A DNA stretch of 64,000 bases from Gemmataceae bacterium. Its GTDB lineage: Bacteria; Planctomycetota; Planctomycetia; Gemmatales; Gemmataceae. The DNA lies in NCBI GenBank assembly GCA_009692005.1, contig SHZZ01000014.1:1-64000 (forward strand). The letters run 5' to 3'. Position 1 is the first letter of the stretch. The number at the start of each line of letters is the position of its first letter. Positions 15,824-24,311 of the stretch are shown here, piece after piece. The notes under the pieces are model-generated. The model was given only the letters and a program-made list of their open reading frames with translations. It was not told the DNA's origin and searched no databases. The position numbers were made by a program, and so were the translations under genes.

Positions 15824-18031
15824 ATGGCTAAAGGTAAGTTCGCGGTCAAGATGGCAGGGCTGTTGCAGATCCTCAAGGACAAGAGCGAGAAAATCGCCCT
15901 GGGAATCTGCGTGGCCATTATGGTCCTTTTTGGCGGCATGGGCCTGTGGGGAAGCATCACTGCGCCCAACCCCGAAGACAACTCCAAAGAGATGAAAAAA
16001 ATGGTCGATGGGAAATCCCAGCAGTTTAAAAACGCCTCTCCCGGCGACAATGACGGGCCCGGGCCAGACAAGGGACCAGTCAATCTCGCCGCAATCGACC
16101 GCATCGACCCCAACCCCTATCGCCCAAGGCAGCTCTTTTCCGATGGCGAACTCATGGAAGCCAAACGCAGGGTTCCCGAAATCCTTAATATTGATGAAGC
16201 CCTGGTGTCGGTTTCCCGCGTGGCGGTCAAGAGTTACATGTTTGGCAAGGATTACAAAACCCTGACGGTTCTCAAAGGGGCAGCCTCGGCCGGCGGACCC
16301 AATTTACCAGGCGCTGGCGGCCCCATGCCCCCCCCCGGCAAACAGGGAAAAATGTCGTTTGTCGGCGCGCGCAGGCCGGTTGCGGGAGCCACTCAGATTC
16401 AAGGCTACAGCGCCCAGCAGTTGGTCATGTTGAAACAGTTGGAATTCACACGCAAACCTTTGGAACAATTGACTATCACCAAGGATGAATTCGAGAAGAG
16501 CCAGGGCTACCGCCCGGCGGAAATGGCCATCCCCACCCGCATGGTCATCGTCAACGCCACCTTCCCTTACAAGGCGCAGTTGGAGGAATTCCGCAGCAAG
16601 CTGCGCCTGAATTCCTTTAACGAAGTCCTCGGCGACGGCACTTACAGTCCCATCGACAAATCCCAGGTGGTTCCAGCTTTTCGCTTCATTGGCCTGCATA
16701 TCCAGCGTCGGGTGAAAAAAACCGATGGCGCTTTTGACGACTGGAAAGACCTCGATGTCCGCAAGAACTATCTTGCCTATGCCAACGCCACAGATTTCCG
16801 TTTTGAGGAAGAAGACCCCAATCTGGCATTCTTCCAATTCAACGGGCTCAGCATGCCCAAGCTCAAAGCCTTCGACAGCACCCAATACCCGGCCCTGGCC
16901 AATACCGAGTACAAGCTTGGAAAAATCAAGGCCCAAGTGGACGAACTGGAACGGAAAAACAAAGAGTCCTTGGCCATGGCCAAGCCGCGGGGAAAAGGCG
17001 AGTCGTTTGATGTCTTTTCGTTTGGCGGCGGCGTTACAACCGGAGGGCTCGGCACGGGTGGCGAAGGATCACCGTTTGGCCCCATGGGAGTTCCAGGACC
17101 TGGCGGCGGGCCGTTAGGCGCTGGCGGCAACCGACCGATGGCTTTTCCAAGCCCCATGGGGCCTGGTGGCGCCACCGGCTTTAACCAGCAGGACGCCGAT
17201 CCTCCCATTCATGTTCTCGTGCGCTTTATCGATGTCGATGTGCTACCGGGACAGACCTACGATTACCGCGTTCAGGTCCGCATGGGAAATCCCAATTTCC
17301 AGCGAAAAACCGAAGTCGCTTCTCCCACCTATGCCGATGCCACTGAACTCGTATCCGAATGGTCAAAGGCGCCCATCCGCGCCACCGTCAGCAATGAATT
17401 CGATTATTTCGTGGTCGATCAACGCAAGGTGGATGATCCCAAGGCGAAAGCCCTCATGGCAGAAGATGTCAAAAGGCAGTTGCCCATGCAAGTTCACAAG
17501 TGGGTTCTCAACGCCGGCCAGCAGGGGCAATTCCTGCCGGTGGGGAATTGGGGCATTGCCGAGCGCATTCCGGTTTTCCGCGGAGAGAATGTCGGCCGCG
17601 AACAGGTGGCAAAAGTGCCTTTGTGGATTTACTTCTACGAGGGCTTTGGCCTAGTCACGCCAAGAAAGGTCAAAGGGCAAAAGACTGGCGATGGCATCCC
17701 CATCGATTTCGGACATCACGATAAAGTCAACCAGGAGGTCCTCTTGGTCGACTTTGAAGGGCCGGATTTCTCTCTTGAAAGGAGAAAAGTCTCTCCTGAA
17801 GGGCGAGTCAGCATTTCCCGCGTGGAGGAAAAAGACGCTCTGACTGAGGCCTACCTGCTTGGCCCCAATGGCAAGCTTCAAGTAAGGTCGCCCTTGACCG
17901 ACAAGGATAACAAGGCCCGCGTCGAGCGTCTGAGCAATTATCGCGATCGGGTCAACCAGGCGGAATCCTTCATGAAAGGCGAAGACGCTCCGGGGGGCAA
18001 CCCCAACAGTCCCTTCAACAAAGGCTCCTGA
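15824..18031 (+). CDS. Membrane-anchored protein of the same operon, unknown function
   Basis: 735 residues. A basic N-terminus is followed by a transmembrane helix at about 25-45 (IALGICVAIMVLFGGMGLWG), then a large soluble part presumed to be outside the cytoplasm. Gly/Pro/Met-rich insertions occur at about 149-175 and 400-455, like those in the two preceding proteins. After the second insertion a beta-rich piece reads VLVRFIDVDVLPGQTYDYRVQVRMGNPNF, which resembles an immunoglobulin/fibronectin-like strand pattern. No catalytic motif is visible. It follows the upstream gene by 41 bases with GGGAGA before the ATG. Probably a structural partner of the PilM-PilN-like protein; this is inferred from operon structure and shared composition. 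Confidence 0.65.
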   Translation: MAKGKFAVKMAGLLQILKDKSEKIALGICVAIMVLFGGMGLWGSITAPNPEDNSKEMKKMVDGKSQQFKNASPGDNDGPGPDKGPVNLAAIDRIDPNPYRPRQLFSDGELMEAKRRVPEILNIDEALVSVSRVAVKSYMFGKDYKTLTVLKGAASAGGPNLPGAGGPMPPPGKQGKMSFVGARRPVAGATQIQGYSAQQLVMLKQLEFTRKPLEQLTITKDEFEKSQGYRPAEMAIPTRMVIVNATFPYKAQLEEFRSKLRLNSFNEVLGDGTYSPIDKSQVVPAFRFIGLHIQRRVKKTDGAFDDWKDLDVRKNYLAYANATDFRFEEEDPNLAFFQFNGLSMPKLKAFDSTQYPALANTEYKLGKIKAQVDELERKNKESLAMAKPRGKGESFDVFSFGGGVTTGGLGTGGEGSPFGPMGVPGPGGGPLGAGGNRPMAFPSPMGPGGATGFNQQDADPPIHVLVRFIDVDVLPGQTYDYRVQVRMGNPNFQRKTEVASPTYADATELVSEWSKAPIRATVSNEFDYFVVDQRKVDDPKAKALMAEDVKRQLPMQVHKWVLNAGQQGQFLPVGNWGIAERIPVFRGENVGREQVAKVPLWIYFYEGFGLVTPRKVKGQKTGDGIPIDFGHHDKVNQEVLLVDFEGPDFSLERRKVSPEGRVSISRVEEKDALTEAYLLGPNGKLQVRSPLTDKDNKARVERLSNYRDRVNQAESFMKGEDAPGGNPNSPFNKGS

Positions 18032-18043
18032 CAATCAGGTTTT
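18027..18043 (+). terminator. Weak terminator-like hairpin at end of the PilM-like operon
   Basis: CCTGA-CAA-TCAGG then TTTT, overlapping the stop codon. The stem is only five base pairs. Confidence 0.3.
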
Positions 18044-18103
18044 CGGGGCCCTTTGCCTGGGAGGCCAGTGGTAATTGCCGGTTCCTTCAAGCACCGAGCC
18101 CCA

Positions 18104-19684
18104 TCAGGATCCTCGCTTCAAACCCCGGCCCGGAAGGGTCGCGGTGCGAACGCCATTCTCCAATACCGCCTGGCCATTGACATAGACATGCTTCATGCCC
18201 GCGGCCAGTTGCGCGCCGCTGCCGAACCAGGCCTGGTCTTGAATTTTCTCCTGGTCAAAAACGATGACATCCGCGGCCATGCCCTTGAGCAAGAGCCCGC
18301 GGTCCCTTAACCCGTGCCTGCGAGCGCCATGATAAGACAGGCGCGAAATAGCGGTTTCCAAAGTCCAAACTCCCTGGCGGACATAATGTCCCAGGTAGCG
18401 GGCGAAGCACCCCCGACCGCGCGGATGAGGCGACCCGCCCGTGTAAATTCCATCGCTGCCGCCCATCATGGCCGGGTGGGTCATGAAGCCGGCAATGTCG
18501 GACTCATCGCGGTTGCGGTGCGGGGCGATGCAGCCCACCGCCAGTTGGCATGCCACCAGGGCATCGCAAACGAAACGGCCAATCTCCTTCGGCCCCTCGC
18601 CTCCGGCATATTGCAGCGCCGCCACTGGCAAGGAAAGCCCCTCAAACCGCGTCCATTCCGGATGAGCAAGATAAGTCAGGCTGACATTTCCCAAGAGCAC
18701 CCGGGGGGACTCAAACCACGCGGCAAGCTTTTGCCTTTCCACAGCATCCGCCAGTCGTTGCAGCGTGGCTTCTCTTCCCCCCTGTTGAATTTCCGCAGGC
18801 AGAGCGATCATGCCCAGAATTGTGCTGCCCGCTAAATAGCAATAGAGATCGAAAGTGCAATCACCGCCGGCGGCCCGTTCCTGGTCAAGTAAAGGAAGAG
18901 CAAGATTCGCCGCGCTGTTGAAGTGGGAGATATGAGTTCCCAGGCCGGCCTCTCGCCCGATTTGAAAAACCTCGGCCATCGAAACGGCCAGGCCTTCAGG
19001 ATCGTAGCGGCGCATATGCGTGACATAAATCCCCCCATAGGGCGCCACCGCCTGGCAAACTTGTATCAGTTCTTGCGTATCGGCAAAGCGACTGGGAATG
19101 TAATCCAAACCGGTGGAAAGGCCCACCGCGCCTTCCTCCATTCCCTCGCGAATCAACTCCTGCATCCGCTGCATTTCCACTGGCGTGGCCGACCGATTCT
19201 CATGCCCCAACACTTCCATCCGCACATTGCCATTGGGGATTAGTGTGGCGATATTCAAAGCGCATTTCCCCTTCACCGCTGCCAGGTATTCCCCAATACT
19301 GGTCCAGAAAGGTGACATTCCCTTGTCGAGAAAGACCTTGCCCATGCTGAATCCGGCGGTGTACTGGCACATCGATTCGATGGTGGCGCGTTTTCCAGGC
19401 GCCATGGCCACCCCGTCCTGCCCAACGATATAGGTGGTGATTCCCTGGCGGATGGCCGGTTCATGCATCGGGTCCAGAAAGGGAACCAGATCTCCATGCA
19501 CATGGGTGTCGACAAGGCCTGGGGCGACGACTTGCCCCGAGCAATCGATTTCTTTTCTGGCTTTTATCCCGGGAAATTTACCCACATCGACGATGCGGTC
19601 GCCGAGTAAGGCCACATCGGCCGAGAACCAGGGTTGGCCGCTGCCGTCCACCACGCGGCCATTCTTGAATAGCAGATCGAACAT
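18104..19684 (-). CDS. N-acyl-D-amino-acid deacylase family amidohydrolase
   Basis: 526 residues of the amidohydrolase (D-aminoacylase/dihydroorotase-like) superfamily. N-terminal beta-sandwich strands (LLFKNGRVVDGSGQPWFSADVALLGDRIVDVG) precede the TIM barrel. The first metal motif is visible as VDTHVHGDL, later ligands as YVTHMR and THISHF, and the D-aminoacylase-like signature near the end as SPHPRGRGCFARYLGHYVR, followed by the closing ADVIVFD strand. These enzymes cut N-acyl groups from D-amino acids or related imides. The exact substrate cannot be read from sequence. No signal peptide. It follows the PD40 gene by 11 bases on the same strand, so they are probably co-transcribed. Confidence 0.88.
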   Translation of the reverse strand: MFDLLFKNGRVVDGSGQPWFSADVALLGDRIVDVGKFPGIKARKEIDCSGQVVAPGLVDTHVHGDLVPFLDPMHEPAIRQGITTYIVGQDGVAMAPGKRATIESMCQYTAGFSMGKVFLDKGMSPFWTSIGEYLAAVKGKCALNIATLIPNGNVRMEVLGHENRSATPVEMQRMQELIREGMEEGAVGLSTGLDYIPSRFADTQELIQVCQAVAPYGGIYVTHMRRYDPEGLAVSMAEVFQIGREAGLGTHISHFNSAANLALPLLDQERAAGGDCTFDLYCYLAGSTILGMIALPAEIQQGGREATLQRLADAVERQKLAAWFESPRVLLGNVSLTYLAHPEWTRFEGLSLPVAALQYAGGEGPKEIGRFVCDALVACQLAVGCIAPHRNRDESDIAGFMTHPAMMGGSDGIYTGGSPHPRGRGCFARYLGHYVRQGVWTLETAISRLSYHGARRHGLRDRGLLLKGMAADVIVFDQEKIQDQAWFGSGAQLAAGMKHVYVNGQAVLENGVRTATLPGRGLKRGS

Positions 19685-19695
19685 GGGCTTATGGA

Positions 19696-20724
19696 TTACC
19701 TGGGAAGCGGGGGCGGAAAGAAATCGGCAAGGTAAAGCTGCGCTGGGCTGCGGCCATCACGGGTGGAGGTCCACATGACTTTCTTGCCATCCGGGGAAAA
19801 GACCGGAAGGACATCGGCACCCGGAGCGTAAGTTACACGGGCGAATTTCCCTGTCTCCACTTGCATCCAGTAAAGGTCGTAGTTCGGCCGCATGCCAGTG
19901 GCATGGTCGGCGGCAGCGTAAAGAATGTGCTTGCCATCCGGATGCCAGAAAGGCCCCCACTGCACCCAGTTGAGGTCCTCCGCCAATGCTCGTTCGTTTT
20001 TGCCGTCAATATCAATGACATGCACCTGCAAGTGGTCTTTCTTCTTGCGGTCTGAACGAAAGATCACGCGCTTGCCATCCGGGGAAAAGAACGGCCCGCC
20101 GTTGTAACACCCGGGGGCGTTGGTAAGTTTGCGGGTATTCTTGCCATCGGCATCCATGAGGTAAAGTTCCAGGTTGTCCGGATTGCCGCGATTGCTGCAA
20201 AAAACAATGCTCTTGCCGTCTGGGGAGTAGCTGGCCTCGGCATCGTACCCGGGGGAGTTGGTCAACCGTCGCAGGCTCGTGCCATCGGGGTTGGCTTCAA
20301 ATATTTCCATGTGGGAATCGAAGTCCCAGCGGTAGGTTCTTCTTTTCCCGGCCTTGCGCTCTTCCTCGCGGGCTTGCAGTTCTGGGGCATATCTTTCCTT
20401 GGCCATGGGGTCGAGGTGACTGCTTGCGAAGAGGATTTTTTTTCCGTCCGGGGAAAAATAGCTGCAAGTGGTTTTCCCCACGCCGGGGCTAACTCGCCTG
20501 GTTTTCCCGCTGGCCAAGTCCATGGAAAAGATCTGGTAAAAGGGGTTGCCACCTTCCTTCTCCTCGGCTTGAAAAATAATAGAAGCGGCATCAGGAGAAA
20601 AATACCCTTCTCCCGCCCGGACATAGGCGCTGGTTAACTGTTTCGTGTTGCGCAAAAATTGGCCTTCTTTTTCTTGCCAATCGCCTCCCTGCGCGGCCGC
20701 CAGAGCGGTAATCAATACCCACAT
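19696..20724 (-). CDS. Exported TolB-like PD40 beta-propeller protein
   Basis: 342 residues. A short hydrophobic start (MWVLITALAAAQGG) is a likely signal peptide. The rest is six repeats with the PD40/WD40-like signature FSPDGKKI followed by a strand, for example GYFSPDAASIIFQ, SYFSPDGKKILFAS, SYSPDGKSIVFCSNR, FFSPDGKRVIFRSDR, FWHPDGKHILYAA and VFSPDGKKVMWTS. TolB-type propellers bind proteins or act as peptidase-associated domains; here no enzyme domain is attached. GAGGAGA lies 8 bases before the ATG. The downstream gene, an amidohydrolase, starts 11 bases after the stop. Confidence 0.88.
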   Translation of the reverse strand: MWVLITALAAAQGGDWQEKEGQFLRNTKQLTSAYVRAGEGYFSPDAASIIFQAEEKEGGNPFYQIFSMDLASGKTRRVSPGVGKTTCSYFSPDGKKILFASSHLDPMAKERYAPELQAREEERKAGKRRTYRWDFDSHMEIFEANPDGTSLRRLTNSPGYDAEASYSPDGKSIVFCSNRGNPDNLELYLMDADGKNTRKLTNAPGCYNGGPFFSPDGKRVIFRSDRKKKDHLQVHVIDIDGKNERALAEDLNWVQWGPFWHPDGKHILYAAADHATGMRPNYDLYWMQVETGKFARVTYAPGADVLPVFSPDGKKVMWTSTRDGRSPAQLYLADFFPPPLPR

Positions 20725-20849
20725 TTTCAGGTCTCCTCGGTAATTGGTTCGAATCAGGGATTATAAGCCATTCCTGGCGGAACAAAACGGGCTTCTTTTC
20801 TTGTTAGTAAAACGGTTCTCAAGAGGCGGGGAAACTGAAAAATCGAGGC

Positions 20850-21203
20850 CTACTCTTTTTTCTTCAGCCGCTCGAGTTCCTCAAGAAAGAACTCCTTGGC
20901 TGTTACCTTTTTCCCGTTGCCGAATAGGATTTCATACGGCTTGCCCGAAGTGGAGGAGACGGTGGCGGCCTTGTCGAGAAAATCCTGAACGGACTTGATC
21001 TGCTTCTTGCTGGAATCCCATTTCCCGCGTAAAAAGCGCCCCGCTGTTTTCGCGTCATACTCCGCGCCATTGCGGAGCATTTTGGCCCCGGGCAATTTTT
21101 CCACCACTTCAATAAGCGCCTCGATCTTTTTCTTTTCTTCTGGGGGAAGCCCCTCCTCGACTGCTGAACCCAAGAACGCCAAAAGAGAAAGTAACATGGC
21201 CAT
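20850..21203 (-). CDS. DUF5329-like small exported protein
   Basis: 117 residues with a hydrophobic N-terminus (MAMLLSLLAFLGSA) likely to be a signal peptide. The mature part shows the pattern I associate with DUF5329: EKKKIEALIEVVEKL, RNGAEYDAKTAGRFLRGKWD, a central KQIKSVQDFLDKAATVSSTSGKPY, and a C-terminal FFLEELERLKK helix. Function unknown. GGAG lies 6 bases before the ATG. It starts 15 bases after the stop of the isomerase-like gene, so the two are likely one transcript. Confidence 0.72.
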   Translation of the reverse strand: MAMLLSLLAFLGSAVEEGLPPEEKKKIEALIEVVEKLPGAKMLRNGAEYDAKTAGRFLRGKWDSSKKQIKSVQDFLDKAATVSSTSGKPYEILFGNGKKVTAKEFFLEELERLKKKE

Positions 21204-21218
21204 GGTGGTCTCCTTTGG

Positions 21219-22082
21219 TTACCAGTTATCGGCTTTTTGCACGGCCAGCGCCGCCGCCAGTTCCGTGGACTTCGGCCGCAGTTCCAGCCCGATGTAGCCC
21301 TTGTATCCCAGGCCTATGATTCCCTGGAACAACTTGAGGAAATCAATCTCGCCCGTGCCGGGCTCATTTCTTCCAGGGTGATCGGCAACCTGCAAGTAAG
21401 CCATGCAGTCGAGGCCATTTTTCAGATTTTCCAACAGGTTGGCCTCGGTGATGTACATGTGGTAGAGGTCCCAATTGATTTTCACCCGCGGGCTGTTGAC
21501 AGCACGAATGATTTTCGTCGCCGGACCGCTGCCGTAAAGGCAATGACCCTTGTGATCGACCTTGATGTTCATCGGTTCCAAAATCAGGGTGATGCCATGC
21601 TTCTCGGCGATGGGAGCGGCCTTTTTCAACCCCTCAATAATGGTGGCGTGCATTTTCTCTTGCGAAACCCCGGGGATGTCGTCGCCACCCACAACCGTCA
21701 TCATGGGACAGTGGAGCTTTTTCGCCACCTCGCACGACGCCTCGACTTCCTCAACGAAGTGGTTATGGTTCTTGGGGTCGTTTAAACCGGGCTTGAAACC
21801 CCAGGCGGTGAACTGGGCTATATCGAGTTTGTGTTTCTTGCAGGTATCGAAGACGGCGTTCAAGTCTTTGTTGCGCCAGGGCCAGAATTCCACCGCCGGG
21901 TAACCCACCGCCCCAGCCGCTTCCAACCGTTTGATGAAATCTTTCTGCTTCGACCACCACATTTCGACATTGACGGCAAATCGGGTGTTCTTGGTTTGGC
22001 CGGGCAGAGTCTCTGCCGCAGGAGACGCCCCCGCCAAAAAAATCCCGCCAGAAAGCGCCGTGAATTCTCTGCGATTCAGCAT
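21219..22082 (-). CDS. Hydroxypyruvate-isomerase-like sugar isomerase/epimerase, exported
   Basis: 287 residues. The start MLNRREFTALSGGIFLAG looks like a Tat-type leader (NRREF). The rest is a xylose-isomerase-like TIM barrel close to the Hyi family: GYPAVEFWPW, TAWGFKPG, LILEPMNIKVDHKGHCLYG, VKINWDLYHMYITEANLLENLK, YLQVADHPGRNEPGTGEIDF and GYIGLELRP. The metal ligands expected in such barrels are the Glu of LEPMN, the Asp of NWDLYH, the His of VADHPGR and the Glu of LELRP. Planctomycetes carry many exported members of this family with unknown substrates. AAGGAG lies before the ATG. It is first of a probable minus-strand run down to the amidohydrolase. Confidence 0.88.
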   Translation of the reverse strand: MLNRREFTALSGGIFLAGASPAAETLPGQTKNTRFAVNVEMWWSKQKDFIKRLEAAGAVGYPAVEFWPWRNKDLNAVFDTCKKHKLDIAQFTAWGFKPGLNDPKNHNHFVEEVEASCEVAKKLHCPMMTVVGGDDIPGVSQEKMHATIIEGLKKAAPIAEKHGITLILEPMNIKVDHKGHCLYGSGPATKIIRAVNSPRVKINWDLYHMYITEANLLENLKNGLDCMAYLQVADHPGRNEPGTGEIDFLKLFQGIIGLGYKGYIGLELRPKSTELAAALAVQKADNW

Positions 22083-22164
22083 GGGTAAATCTCCTTGCGA
22101 GTATTCGGCAAGAGGCCGGAGTCAGTTCGCTGTTTCATGATTAATCTTCTAATTCCTCACCTGT

Positions 22165-23181
22165 TTACTTTCCCGCTTTTTTCCCTTGCAGGGGTGGAAA
22201 ACCAGGGGATTCAATCAGCTCCAACCCCTTTTCTGCCAGGTAAGTAATTCTGCAAGAGGCCCCGGGAACCAAGGCGATTTTCTTCAAACTGATCTCGGGA
22301 GGCAAAATGCAGGCAACCTTGGTCAAGGCATCGGCATCGATGCCGCGCCGGGCCACTACCGTGGCCGCCACCCGCCGCGTCAACCCAATCCCCGTCTTTG
22401 GATCGACCAGGTGCGAATAGCGCTTGCCCGCGATTTCAACATACTGTTCCGTGTCGCCAGAGGTGGAAACCGCGCAATGGGAAAGAACCAAGTAGCGGTC
22501 CGAGGCATCGCCTTCCTCTAACACCGGGGCAATGCCGATCTTCCAGCCTTTTTCCTTAGGTGGCGGCGCGCCAACCGCGATGTCGCCCCCAAGCACTACC
22601 AGCGCCGATGCAAAACCCTTCGCCTGCAAAACCTTTAAGGCCTCGTCAGCCGCGTAACCCTTGGCAATCCCCCCCAGGTCGATTTGCATTCCCTTCAACG
22701 CCAGACGCACCGTGCCTTTTCCCTTGTCAATTTCCACTTTTTGGAAACCGACCAGGGCCAGCGCACCGCGCAGTTCCTCCGCGTCAGGGAGTTGAATGCT
22801 CTTTCTTGCCCGCCGCCAGAGTTTGATCACTGGCGAAATCGTCGGGTCGAAGCCGCCATCGGATAATTGAAATATTTCCTGCGAACGAACGAGCACCGTT
22901 AAAAGGTCTTTGCTTACTTTGACCGGGCCCTCACCGGCCTGGGCGCAAAGTTTGCGCAATTCGCTTTGGGCATCGTAATCGCTCATGATATTATTGAGTT
23001 CGGCGATGCGGTCGAAAGCGGCTTGCGCGGCTTGCTTGCACGCCGGCGCCTCACTGCCAAAAAGGACCACTTTGCAAGTGGCGCCCATTTGCTGGCTGGC
23101 GAAGGTATGGCGCTGAGGATTGCTCGGGCTCTCCTGAAATGCCAAACCTGCCAGAATGAGTAAGATATTTGGATTAATCAT
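22165..23181 (-). CDS. apbE: FAD:protein FMN transferase (ApbE family)
   Basis: 338 residues from the ATG at 23181. A longer frame starts at 23232 but would overlap the divergent gene, and the later start places a lipoprotein/signal-like stretch (MINPNILLILAGLAFQ) at the N-terminus. ApbE features: MGATCKVVLFG, the AFDRIAELNNIMSDYDAQSEL helix, SDGGFDPTISPVIKLW, GMQIDLGGIAKGYAADEAL (conserved DLGGIAKGYA), ALVVLGGDIAVG and the SHLVDPKTGIGLTRRVAATVVA metal-site region. ApbE attaches FMN covalently to Thr/Ser of target proteins such as NqrB/C and RnfG outside the cytoplasmic membrane. No NQR or RNF genes are in the window. Confidence 0.9.
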   Translation of the reverse strand: MINPNILLILAGLAFQESPSNPQRHTFASQQMGATCKVVLFGSEAPACKQAAQAAFDRIAELNNIMSDYDAQSELRKLCAQAGEGPVKVSKDLLTVLVRSQEIFQLSDGGFDPTISPVIKLWRRARKSIQLPDAEELRGALALVGFQKVEIDKGKGTVRLALKGMQIDLGGIAKGYAADEALKVLQAKGFASALVVLGGDIAVGAPPPKEKGWKIGIAPVLEEGDASDRYLVLSHCAVSTSGDTEQYVEIAGKRYSHLVDPKTGIGLTRRVAATVVARRGIDADALTKVACILPPEISLKKIALVPGASCRITYLAEKGLELIESPGFPPLQGKKAGK

Positions 23182-23213
23182 TCCCTGATTCCCATTTAAA
23201 AGGTGAGACGCGG

Positions 23214-24266
23214 ATGTCAGACAGGATAACAAAGAAACAGCATTTGTCGAAGAAGATGTGGCTTGGGATGCTCTATTTTCTGGCCGCGCTGCTCGGTGGC
23301 TGGCCCCTGGGCCAGGAAGCCATTCAGGCCCAGCCCAAGCCCGCCGCCAAAGACTTCAAACCCTTTGTGGAAAAACTGCAAGGCTCTAATATCACCTTCG
23401 ACATGATGCCCATTCCCGGGGGAGACTTCCTCATGGGCAGCCCCGAGGGGGAAAACGGCCGCAACGCCGACGAGGGCCCGCAACACCCCGTGACCATCAA
23501 GCCATTTTGGATGGGCAAGTGCGAAGTCACCTGGGATGAGTACGACCAATACTGGAAAACCGATGATCAACCGAAGGATAACCAGAAGGATGTCGACCCG
23601 AAAAGCGTGGATGCCATAACCCGCCCTACGCCTCCGTACGCTGACGAAACATTCGGCCATGGGCGCGAAGGTCAACCGGTACTATGCATTACGCAACACG
23701 CAGCCATTGAATATTGCCGTTGGCTTTCCCGAAAGACCGGGCATAACTACCGTTTGCCGACCGAAGCCGAATGGGAATACGCTTGCCGGGCCGGAACCAA
23801 GGGGCTTTATTCCTTTGGCGACGATGGATCGAAGCTGGGAGATTACGCCTGGGTCGCGTCTAATTCCGAGGAATTGACGCACAAGGTCGGGCAGAAAAAG
23901 CCCAACCCCTGGGGCTTGTTCGACATGCACGGCAATGTGGCGGAATGGTGCCTGGACCATTATCGAAAAGATGTTTACGCCAGCTTTCCAAAAGACCGGG
24001 CCACCGTACAACCTGTGCTGCTGCCCAGCGCCAACCGTTTTTCCCATGTGGCTCGCGGTGGCTCCTGGGCCGATCAGCCGGCCGGCTGCCGCAGCGCCGC
24101 CCGCCGCGGTTCCGACAAGACCTGGATCAAGCTCGACCCGCAACGGCCCCAAAGCATCTGGTGGTTGACCAGCGCGGAATTTGTCGGTTTTCGAGTTGTC
24201 AGGGCCGTGGAAGAACAGGAAAATCTCAAAGGGCTGCGGTCGAAGGTGACCAAGCAAAGCGATTGA
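23214..24266 (+). CDS. SUMF1/formylglycine-generating-enzyme-like protein, exported
   Basis: 350 residues. N-terminus with a signal anchor (MWLGMLYFLAALLGGWPLG), then a SUMF1/FGE-sulfatase domain: MMPIPGGDFLMGSPEGENGRNADEGPQHPVTIKPFWMGKCEVTWDEY in style, YCRWLSRKTGHNYRLPTEAEWEYACRAG, and MHGNVAEWCLDHY, closing with HVARGGSWADQPAGCRSAARRG. In true aerobic formylglycine enzymes this last segment has two copper-ligand cysteines; here the first position is not Cys and only the second (AGCRS) is present. A lone Cys is common in FGE-like proteins without that activity. So a maturation role for the sulfatase in this window is not secure. It is divergent from apbE and 45 bases before the oxidoreductase. 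Confidence 0.88.
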   Translation: MSDRITKKQHLSKKMWLGMLYFLAALLGGWPLGQEAIQAQPKPAAKDFKPFVEKLQGSNITFDMMPIPGGDFLMGSPEGENGRNADEGPQHPVTIKPFWMGKCEVTWDEYDQYWKTDDQPKDNQKDVDPKSVDAITRPTPPYADETFGHGREGQPVLCITQHAAIEYCRWLSRKTGHNYRLPTEAEWEYACRAGTKGLYSFGDDGSKLGDYAWVASNSEELTHKVGQKKPNPWGLFDMHGNVAEWCLDHYRKDVYASFPKDRATVQPVLLPSANRFSHVARGGSWADQPAGCRSAARRGSDKTWIKLDPQRPQSIWWLTSAEFVGFRVVRAVEEQENLKGLRSKVTKQSD

Positions 24267-24311
24267 TTTCCAAGTGTTTACTTAAAGAAAGAAAAGAACA
24301 GGGAGAAAACC

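Noticed and set aside
20741-20770. TTCGAATC motif suggesting a tRNA T arm
   Set aside because: The bases around it do not form a paired T stem or acceptor stem.
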